Positions 1 to 6,379 of a stretch of DNA of 64,000 nucleotides are shown piece by piece. The position numbers and the translations under genes were made by a program. The DNA lies in the NCBI GenBank assembly GCA_046262315.1, contig JBHEMZ010000036.1, forward strand, positions 1 through 64,000, given 5' to 3'. Positions within the stretch are counted from its first letter, which is position 1; each line of letters begins with the position of its first letter. The DNA comes from JACVRM01 sp046262315. Its GTDB lineage: Bacteria > Actinomycetota > Thermoleophilia > Gaiellales > Gaiellaceae. The notes under the pieces were generated by a model. The model was not told the origin of the DNA and did not search any database. It saw nothing but the letters and a program-made list of their open reading frames with translations.

Positions 1-1
1 G

Positions 2-547
2 CACCGGCTGTGTGTGTACACGGATGAGAACGGCCAGGCCTCGGTCGAGGTCTTCGGCAAGTGCATCCAGGGCAACGTGATTGCCGAGTTCGTCGACGAG
101 GGCATCATCCGCTTCGCGACGTTCACCTTCGCTTGCCCGCCGGGTGCTTCCGGCGGCACCGAGGCCGGCGGTACTTCGACCGGCGGCTCGTCAGCGATCC
201 CGGCAAACGTCCCGGCGAGCCAGATCACGCCGGGCGTGCCCTCGGAGCAGACGCAGAAGATCATCGAGAAGGTCTCGAAGCCTTCTGCGAAGGCCCCGAA
301 GGCCAAGGCGGCGACGCTGGCGTTCGCCCGCGTCGACACCAACCCGTTCAAGCGGACCGATCGCTACGTGGTTGTCCGCGTCAACGGCAAGGCCAAGACC
401 GCCCGCCTCCAGATCACGCTGGTGGGTCGCAACGGCAAGGTGCTCGGCAAGGTCGTGCGCACGGTTCCGACGAACCGCGTCGCACGCGTGCCGAACCTGA
501 AGCTGCCGAAGGCCGTCAAGACGGCTCGCGTGAAGGTGCTCGCCTAG
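2..547 (+). CDS. Secreted Ig-like repeat protein, C-terminal part (5' end outside window)
   Basis: The frame is open from the first bases, so the start lies upstream of the window. The first ~45 visible residues read like the end of a bacterial Ig-like domain (YTDENGQASVEVFG, then alternating beta strands with two Cys). A Gly/Ser/Thr-rich linker follows, then a Lys/Arg-rich beta domain that ends in KTARVKVLA. This composition suggests a cell-surface or secreted protein. No catalytic motif is visible and the family cannot be named. The gene ends 26 bp before a strong intrinsic terminator, so it is the last gene of its transcript. Confidence 0.6.
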   Translation, partial: HRLCVYTDENGQASVEVFGKCIQGNVIAEFVDEGIIRFATFTFACPPGASGGTEAGGTSTGGSSAIPANVPASQITPGVPSEQTQKIIEKVSKPSAKAPKAKAATLAFARVDTNPFKRTDRYVVVRVNGKAKTARLQITLVGRNGKVLGKVVRTVPTNRVARVPNLKLPKAVKTARVKVLA

Positions 548-573
548 CGCGAGCACCTCGCGCAACCGCTAGT

Positions 574-609
574 GAGGAGGGCCTGCGGAAACGCGGGCCC
601 TCCTCTTTT
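574..609 (+). terminator. Intrinsic terminator after the first gene
   Basis: A 14-bp GC-rich stem (574-587 with 592-605, one G-U pair) is closed by a GAAA tetraloop and followed by four T residues. It sits 26 bp past the stop codon of the upstream gene, the expected place for a rho-independent terminator. Confidence 0.9.
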
Positions 610-610
610 G

Positions 611-635
611 ACGGGGGAACCCCTGGTTCCCCCGT
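611..635. repeat. Palindromic hairpin with GGGAACC/GGTTCCC arms, copy 1
   Basis: A perfect 11-bp inverted repeat surrounds a 3-nt loop, with core GGGGGAACC-cct-GGTTCCCCC. It lies just after the terminator and has no T-run, so it is not a typical second terminator. A related hairpin with the same GGGAACC/GGTTCCC arms lies at 795-811. Confidence 0.6.
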
Positions 636-794
636 TTGCCCCCTCCTTGCGGGCGTCGGCTTGGGTTCAGGCGTGGGCGGAGCCGGCGGCTCGTCTTGTA
701 GTTCCACCGTTGCCTTGTTGTTGGTGAGCCTCCCGCCCGGGCAAGCCGGGCTGCGGCTTCGGTTCGCGGTGTCTCACCGATAGCCGCTTTCTTG

Positions 795-811
795 GGGAAC
801 CTTCGGTTCCC
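795..811. repeat. Palindromic hairpin with GGGAACC/GGTTCCC arms, copy 2
   Basis: GGGAACC-ttc-GGTTCCC forms a 7-bp stem that shares its arms with the hairpin at 611-635. It lies between that hairpin and tRNA-Gly, in non-coding sequence. The ~220 bp between the two copies shows no convincing gene. Confidence 0.5.
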
Positions 812-842
812 TCGCCCCTCCCGCGGGGGCGGGAGGCGGCGC

Positions 843-848
843 TACAAT
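843..848 (+). promoter_or_regulatory. -10 box of tRNA-Gly
   Basis: TACAAT ends 8 nt before the first base of the mature tRNA, the usual position of a sigma-70-type -10 element. No good -35 match is visible 17 nt upstream. Confidence 0.5.
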
Positions 849-856
849 CGGATCGC

Positions 857-929
857 GCGGACGTAGCTCAGTTGGTAGAGCATCAGCTTCCCAAGCTGAG
901 GGTCGCGGGTTCGAACCCCGTCGTCCGCT
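857..929 (+). tRNA. tRNA-Gly(CCC)
   Basis: A 73-nt cloverleaf. The acceptor arms GCGGACG and CGTCCGC pair perfectly, the D-loop contains AGTTGG, the anticodon loop TTCCCAA gives anticodon CCC, and the T-loop is TTCGAAC. CCA is not encoded. The 150 bp after it hold nothing I can identify. Confidence 0.97.
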
Positions 930-1084
930 CTAAACGCGGCCCGTTGTCCGCGCTGTGCCCGATTGATCCCGCCGGGCAGTTCGGGCGCGTCGTGGACGCC
1001 CCTGCCCTCTTGATCGCTGAACGAACGACGTGAGCGATCTTTCTGCGATGGGCGATGGGTGCGCGCCGATACTTGCTGGACTGC

Positions 1085-2770
1085 TCAGCGCGCGGCGGCA
1101 GTGGCGCGCGCAGATGTAAGGGTGCGACCGTCCGTCGCCGCGTCGAGGGCGAGCAGTTCCGCGAAAGCGTCCGCGACCAGGGGCTCGAACGTCGGCGGGA
1201 GCACGCCAGAGGCATCGGCGTACTCGCGCAGGTAGTGGAGGTACGCGCGCCACTCGTCCACACGCGCTCCGAAGTTGCGGCCGTGCTCCGTTACGAGTGA
1301 CTCCAGGATGGGGAGATTGCGCTGGGGAGGGGCGACCGCGCTGCTCGCGGCCTGTGCCCGCGCGACAGGCCTCGGGACGACCGGCGCGGGCGGCTCGCCG
1401 CCGGGCTCTCCCGCTTCCCCGCGGAAGAGCAGCAACTCGCGCCGGGCGAGCTCCCGCTCGCGCTCCTCCAGGGCGGCGAAGCGGGGCGCTAGGGCCACGT
1501 CGGCGCGGTCGAGCGCGCTCGTCTCGGCGCTCTCCCAGAGCGCCGAAAGCTCCGCCTCGCGAGCCGCGACAGCCTGCTCGCGCCGAGAGACATTCGCTGC
1601 CTTGAGCTCGAGCCCGACGGCTACCTTGCTCTGGGCGCGGACCGCGTGCGCGAGCTCCTCGCCCCGCGCCTCAACGGACGCCGCCGCGGCCTCCGCCTCC
1701 CGTTCGCGCTCCGCCGCTGCGTACTCGCGGGCGACGACGGCCCGCTCTCGCGTCTCGAGCTTCGTGCGGGTGCGGTCTGCCTCCAACCGAGCCTCCTCGA
1801 GTCTTTCCTGCTCCGCAGCGAGAAGGTGCTCGCGCTGCCGTATCTGCTCTTCCGCCTCGCGGCTCCGGCGGTCGACCTCGGCGGCACTCATCTGCACCTC
1901 TGCCTCGTCCTCCGCTCGTCGCTGCTCGAGCGCGGCGGCCGACGCGCGGAGGGCCTCTTCTGTTGCCGCCTGCTGGTGTTCGAGCGCAGCCGCCTTTACA
2001 CGCGCCTCCGCCTCACCCCTGGCCCGCCGCTGCTCGAAGGACGCTGCGCGGCCCGCCAGCGCGTGCTCGCGTTTGTCGAGGCCCGTGGCTTGCTCCTCCA
2101 GCTCCCGAGTGCGGCGTCCGAGCTCCTGCTCACGGCGGCCGAGCGCCTTGACGAGTGGCTCCGCGCGTCGCTCGCGCTCGGCCACCGCCGTTTCGCGAGC
2201 CTCGATGTCGGCGAGGGCCGTCTCGAGCTTCGCCTGCAAGTCGACAGCCGCCCGCTCAGCAGCCTGAAGAGCGTGATTCCGACGATCGAGCTCGCGCTCC
2301 CGTCTCGCAGCGCCTTCCCTGCTCTCTGCCAGCGTGCCGATTTCGCGTTGGACGGCAAGACGCTCCCGCTCGAGGGCCTCAGCGCGGGCGGCGAGCTCGC
2401 GGCCGCGGGCATGGACCAGCTCTTCGTGCGCCGCGGCCTTGTGCTCGCGGTGGCTGAGCGCCTCGCGGCGGGCGTCCAGCTCTGCGGCGGCCTGCTCGCG
2501 ATCGTGCGTCGCACGCTCGAGCTCGCGCTCCCGAGCGGTCACGGCCGCGATCCGCCGCTCGAGCTCGGCGGCGGCTTGCGCCCGCGTCTGCTCAACGGCC
2601 TCCAGCCGGGCACGCGCTTCCCGGGCGCCCGCGTGCCGCTGCTCCAGCTTCTCCTCGAGCAGGGCGAGCCGCCGCTCGCGCTCGGCGAGCGCTGCTTGCT
2701 CCTCCGCGAGCTCCGCGAGCAACCGCTCGCGCTCCCTGGCGGCGGCGCTGATGTGCGCCTCGTCTAACAC
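1085..2770 (-). CDS. Long coiled-coil protein, unknown function
   Basis: About 561 residues. From roughly residue 5 to 440 it is an almost uninterrupted run of charged heptads (RERERLLAELAEEQ at the start), so a long parallel coiled coil is expected. A proline-rich hinge (PAPVVPRPVARA) leads to a folded C-terminal ~80-residue domain with aromatic residues (ARVDEWRAYLHYLREY). No ATPase, SMC hinge or DivIVA signature was recognised. The GTG start at 2770 is preferred because AGGA lies 5 nt upstream. An alternative GTG at 2858-2860 would add a 30-residue basic arm but has no clear ribosome site. It lies downstream of the HIT gene on the same strand, so it may be the last gene of corA-HIT-coil. 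A structural or scaffolding role is inference. Confidence 0.75.
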   Translation of the reverse strand: MLDEAHISAAARERERLLAELAEEQAALAERERRLALLEEKLEQRHAGAREARARLEAVEQTRAQAAAELERRIAAVTARERELERATHDREQAAAELDARREALSHREHKAAAHEELVHARGRELAARAEALERERLAVQREIGTLAESREGAARRERELDRRNHALQAAERAAVDLQAKLETALADIEARETAVAERERRAEPLVKALGRREQELGRRTRELEEQATGLDKREHALAGRAASFEQRRARGEAEARVKAAALEHQQAATEEALRASAAALEQRRAEDEAEVQMSAAEVDRRSREAEEQIRQREHLLAAEQERLEEARLEADRTRTKLETRERAVVAREYAAAEREREAEAAAASVEARGEELAHAVRAQSKVAVGLELKAANVSRREQAVAAREAELSALWESAETSALDRADVALAPRFAALEERERELARRELLLFRGEAGEPGGEPPAPVVPRPVARAQAASSAVAPPQRNLPILESLVTEHGRNFGARVDEWRAYLHYLREYADASGVLPPTFEPLVADAFAELLALDAATDGRTLTSARATAAAR

Positions 2771-2985
2771 CGTAATCCTGCCTGGAATGATGTCCCGCGC
2801 GGCGGATGGCCTCTGGAAACTTGCCGGCCGGAGGAGTAGCCTAGGCGTGCCCGAGAGCACGGTCTGACTCGGGGTGGCGAGCGGGGCGGCTTGCGCTTCT
2901 CCCCCTGCAGTCGCCCCGCGCTCCGACTCGACCGGTTGGGCAGATTCCCGACCCTTGCTGCGCGCTCTGCCTGCAGAGGGGGCCG

Positions 2986-3465
2986 CTACTCCCAGGCGGC
3001 GGAGAGTCGCGTGCGCGTCTCGGCTAGATGCTCGGGCAGGACTTTGACGTCGGCGAGTACCGGCATGAAGTTCGTGTCGCCCGCCCAGCGTGGGACCACG
3101 TGCAGGTGTACGTGGTCGACGACGCCCGCGCCAGCGACGCGGCCGAGGTTCCAGCCGAGGTTGTATCCCTGCGAGCCGTACAGCTCGTTCAGAACTGCCA
3201 ACCCGCGGGCGGCGAGCCGGTGTACCTCGAGAATTTCCGCGTCCGCGAGCCCGGCGAGCTCTCCCTCGTGGCGCAGGGGCGCGACCATGAGATGGCCGGA
3301 CGCGTAGGGAAACCGGTTCAGGAGCACGAAGGCACGCTCGCCGCGGTGCACGACGAGCGACTCCGCGTCGGCAGCCTCGAGCGCGCGGCAGAACACGCAG
3401 CCGGGGTGATCGTCCGCGGACTGGATGTAATCGAGGCGCCACGGCGCCCAGAGTCGCTCGGTCAC
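2986..3465 (-). CDS. HIT-family nucleotide hydrolase/phosphorylase
   Basis: 159 residues. The HIT signature HVHLHVVPRW lies near residue 120, and the N-terminus ERLWAPWRLDYI is typical of the Ap4A phosphorylase/FHIT-like branch found in actinobacteria. CVFCRAL (C24-x2-C27) together with the His residues resembles the zinc site of this subgroup. The catalytic His of the triad forms the AMP intermediate during hydrolysis of dinucleoside polyphosphates or AMP-X substrates; the physiological substrate cannot be told from sequence. Its GTG start overlaps the corA stop by 4 bp (GTGA), which indicates translational coupling with the magnesium transporter gene. Confidence 0.9.
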   Translation of the reverse strand: MTERLWAPWRLDYIQSADDHPGCVFCRALEAADAESLVVHRGERAFVLLNRFPYASGHLMVAPLRHEGELAGLADAEILEVHRLAARGLAVLNELYGSQGYNLGWNLGRVAGAGVVDHVHLHVVPRWAGDTNFMPVLADVKVLPEHLAETRTRLSAAWE

Positions 3466-4442
3466 AGCCAGCGCTTGTAGCGGAAGAACGCGAGCATGCC
3501 GGCAGGCGTCGCCACGAGCATGGCGAGGATGACCCAGAAGGCCGCGTGGGTTCCCTCGCCCGGATACAGGACGTTCATGCCGAAGAGGCCCGTGATGACC
3601 GTGAGCGGAAGCATCGTGACGCTGAAGATGGTGAGCAGCCGCAGCACGTCGTTCTGCCGGTGCGAGATGACGGACTCGTTGGTGTCCTCGAGCGCCTCAA
3701 CGACCTCCTTGTAATTGTCCAGCAGGTCCCAGATGCGCTCGGTCGCGTCCACGATGTCGTCGAAGTAGAGCTCGAGCTGCTCGGGCAGGAAGCGCTCCAC
3801 GTAGCGCTCGAGTGAGCGCAGGGTCGCGCGCTGTGGCTTGATGATCTTGCGGTAGGAGATGATCTCCTGCTTGACGTTGGAGATGTCGCGGACGATCTCC
3901 TCCGAGCGGCCCTCGAACATTTCGTCCTCGACCGAGTCGAGCTTGTGCCCGATCTTGTCGAGGATCGGGAAGCAGTAGTCGAAGAGGTCGTCGAGGACCT
4001 CGTAGAGCAACCGGCCGGAGCCCTTCGCGAAGAGCTCGTCGCGCAGCCTCTCGTCGTCCCGCACGCGCGAGAAGAGGCGCGTGACTGGGAGCAGTTCGAC
4101 GTTGGGGAGCGTGACGAGGTAGTCGGGGCCGAGGAAGGTGTCGAGCTCGGCCGCGTTCAACCGCTGCACATGCGAGTCGTAGAACGGGAAGTGCAGGACG
4201 ACGAAGAGGTAGTCCGGATACTCGTCGATCTTGGGCCGCTGACGCTTCGAGAGCACGTCCTCGACGTCCAGCGCGTGCCAGCCGAACCGTTCGGCCAGCG
4301 TCTTCGCGGCCTCCTCGTGGGGGCTGTCGAGGTGAACCCAGGTGAGCCCGGAGGCTTCGACCTCAGCGGGCGCGGGCCGACGGACGTCGCGCTCGGGGAG
4401 CGTGCGGCCACGCGACCGCCGGATGCGGGGCAGGCTTGGCAT
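3462..4442 (-). CDS. corA: CorA-type magnesium/cobalt channel
   Basis: 326 residues, normal for CorA. The N-terminal ~230 residues form the cytosolic alpha/beta domain and long stalk helix. Two transmembrane helices near the C-terminus are joined by the selectivity loop FGMNVLYPGEGTHAAF with the diagnostic GMN motif, and the tail FFRYKRWL is basic as usual. It imports Mg2+ as a pentamer in the inner membrane. The ATG start at 4442 is about 40 nt below a TAGAAT box (minus strand, 4484-4489). Coupled by GTGA overlap to the HIT gene downstream. Confidence 0.93.
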   Translation of the reverse strand: MPSLPRIRRSRGRTLPERDVRRPAPAEVEASGLTWVHLDSPHEEAAKTLAERFGWHALDVEDVLSKRQRPKIDEYPDYLFVVLHFPFYDSHVQRLNAAELDTFLGPDYLVTLPNVELLPVTRLFSRVRDDERLRDELFAKGSGRLLYEVLDDLFDYCFPILDKIGHKLDSVEDEMFEGRSEEIVRDISNVKQEIISYRKIIKPQRATLRSLERYVERFLPEQLELYFDDIVDATERIWDLLDNYKEVVEALEDTNESVISHRQNDVLRLLTIFSVTMLPLTVITGLFGMNVLYPGEGTHAAFWVILAMLVATPAGMLAFFRYKRWL

Positions 4443-4510
4443 AAGTACTGAGCGGCTCGTCCGTCGTGGGCCTCATGCGTTGGATTCTAGCCGCGCGGAT
4501 GGGTTCCCCC

Positions 4511-5332
4511 TCACCCCGTTTCGGCCGGCGCCGCCAGCGCGGGTTCGGGCCGGGGCGTCCGTCGTACAGCTCGCGGCAGGCCGCGCTCGAGCGCAAGTGC
4601 CCATACCGACCCGACGAGGCACACCGCGGCGAGGAGCGGCCAGAGCGCGAGGGGCTCGGCATCGATGACGAACCCGCCGGCCGCCGGCCCGATGATGAAG
4701 CCGGCCTGCCAGGACAGGCTCGAGAGCGCCATGTAGCGCCCGATCAGTGTGGGATCTGCCAGGTCGGCGACCAGCGGCCCCTGGACGGCGCCGTGGAGGC
4801 ACTCGCCGATCGCGAAGACGAGCACGCCGGCCATGTCACGGCGACTGCTGGCGTGCCTGTCGTCCAGGCGCCCGCCGCCCCGACGACGAGCCATGAGGCG
4901 GCCCAGAGCACGCCCATGACGGCGAGTGCGCGCATGCGGCGCTTCCCCTCCTGCCACTTCACGATCGGCACCTGGGCGAGCACGATCAGCGCGGTGTTGA
5001 CGAAGAAGATGAAGCCAATCGAGCGCTCGCTGACCGCCGACTCATTCTTCGCGAACACCGGGAGAAACTCCGCGAACGGAGCGATGCTCACCGCGATGAA
5101 GAGCGTGTTGAGCAAGGCGAAGGAGCGGAACGGGCGGTTGCGCAGGACCTCGCCGTAGCTCCCCGGGCCGCCCACGCGCCGCGCGCGGTGCGGTCTGGAT
5201 GCGCGTCAGCAGTGCAGCGAAGACGAGGAAGGTGGCCGCGTCGAGCAGGAAGAGGGTCGTGAACGTGGACGCGTCCTCGGCGGTCGCGATCAGGCCTCCG
5301 ACGAGGCCGCCCAGGCCGATGCCGAGATTCAT
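4511..5332 (-). pseudogene. MFS transporter remnant, 5'-truncated with two frameshifts
   Basis: Three consecutive reading frames together give one major-facilitator protein. Frame 1 (5332 to ~5180) encodes MNLGIGLGGLVGG and the next helix. Frame 2 (~5175 to ~4850) encodes RNRPFRSFALLNTLF through the middle helices. Frame 3 (~4840 to 4511) encodes VLVFAIGECLHGAVQGPL through the last helices. The sequence starts around transmembrane helix 4-5, so roughly the first 120 residues are missing. Breakpoints lie near 5180 and 4845. The truncated end abuts another truncated gene at about 5333. Either this locus is decaying or this part of the assembly carries indels and a false join. Substrate unknown; the fragment resembles drug-efflux MFS proteins. 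Confidence 0.75.
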
Positions 5333-5958
5333 GCTGCAGCCGCGGAGCGGGAGCGGTTATTGACCGAGGCGAACGAGCGAGCGGCGGCCGAACGCGACGC
5401 TCGACGCACCGCTGAGGCGACGTCGCGCGAGCTCGCACGGCAGTCGGCGGCCGAGCGCGAGCGCGCAGATGAGGCTGCTCGCGAACGCGACCGTGAGCGC
5501 GAGCGTCGAGAGGCCGAGCGTCGCGAGTGGGACGAGCGAGACGAGCGCCAGCGGGAGCGAGTTGCTGCGGCGGAGCGCGAACACCAGGAAGCGGTCAAAG
5601 CTCTTGCCGACAAGCTCGACACCCAGGCCGACGAACTTGCGGGGCTCAGGACACGCCTAGACCGCTCTCGCCGCACGCGGCGCATCGCACTCGCGTTCGT
5701 CCTTTCCATCGCCGTCGCCGCCGCCCTGACGCTCTCTCTCGTCTTCGACCTCGTATCGGGGCGTGGCCGATCACGCTGCTCGTGCTCGGCGGGATCGCTC
5801 TCGCCTGCGGCGGGCTTGGCCTCGCCCTCGGCCATAAGCGCGTGTGGGCGGCCATCGCAGCGGGTGGCGTTGTCCTCGGCGTCGTGGCCGAACTCCACGG
5901 GATCTTGGCAAACGCCGAGAAGCCGAAGGCGCCGACGAAGACCGCTCCCGCGAAGTAG
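5333..5958 (+). pseudogene. Coiled-coil membrane protein, 5'-truncated and frameshifted
   Basis: From about 5333 the plus strand encodes AAAERERLLTEANERAAAER and then ~110 residues of charged heptads. A basic stretch and a hydrophobic helix (IALAFVLSIAVAAALTLSLV) follow. Near 5762 the frame is lost, and the following hydrophobic segment (WPITLLVLGGIALACGGL) and the end (KAPTKTAPAK, stop at 5956-5958) continue one frame over. A one-base deletion would explain this. No start codon with a ribosome site exists at the 5' end; the open frame simply begins at the junction with the MFS remnant. The intact ancestor was probably a cytosolic coiled coil with two C-terminal membrane helices. Function unknown. 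Confidence 0.6.
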
Positions 5959-6049
5959 TCGCGGCATCTCGCGTGCCTGAGTGGTTGCTGCTGTGCTCAT
6001 TCCACCCTCCGGTCATGCCGTCCGGGGCTGCTGCGACCCTAGGCAGCCG

Positions 6050-6379
6050 ATGGACGACAGGAAGCAGGAACTCTCGAATGAGTTGGAGCGGTACTACCGG
6101 TCTTGCGGTTGGTCGGTCGAGCGCGCCGTCGACGGCACGATCCGAGCAGTAGGGACCGGCGGCGTCACGTGGATCGGCATAGCCGTGGTCGCAGATGACC
6201 TGTCATCCGACGAGTTCCCCGCGCGCCTGCTTGAGCTGAGCGACGTGCGCATGGGAGACGACGGCGCCCGCTGCCCCTTTGAGCTCCTGCCCGACGCCGA
6301 GTGCGCCGACGAGTTGCATTCACTCGTGCATCGCCTCCAGTTGACCGAGCGCGTATCGGTCTATTCGCTCGCGGCCTGA
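6050..6379 (+). CDS. Small hypothetical protein
   Basis: 109 residues, mixed alpha/beta and acidic (DDRKQELSNELERYYRSCGW at the start). I recognise no family. The ATG at 6050 is chosen because it opens the well-formed part; an earlier in-frame start at 5981 would add 23 unconvincing residues. Its 3' end overlaps the 3' end of the convergent restriction-modification gene by 19 bp. Base composition looks lower in GC than the housekeeping genes, like that neighbour, so both may have arrived together. A role linked to the restriction system is only a guess from position. Confidence 0.55.
   Translation: MDDRKQELSNELERYYRSCGWSVERAVDGTIRAVGTGGVTWIGIAVVADDLSSDEFPARLLELSDVRMGDDGARCPFELLPDAECADELHSLVHRLQLTERVSVYSLAA

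Noticed and set aside
1275..2867. Several long plus-strand open frames opposite the coiled-coil gene
   Set aside because: They are Ser/Arg/Ala-rich shadows of the heptad-coding minus strand in high-GC DNA, with no ribosome sites or domains.
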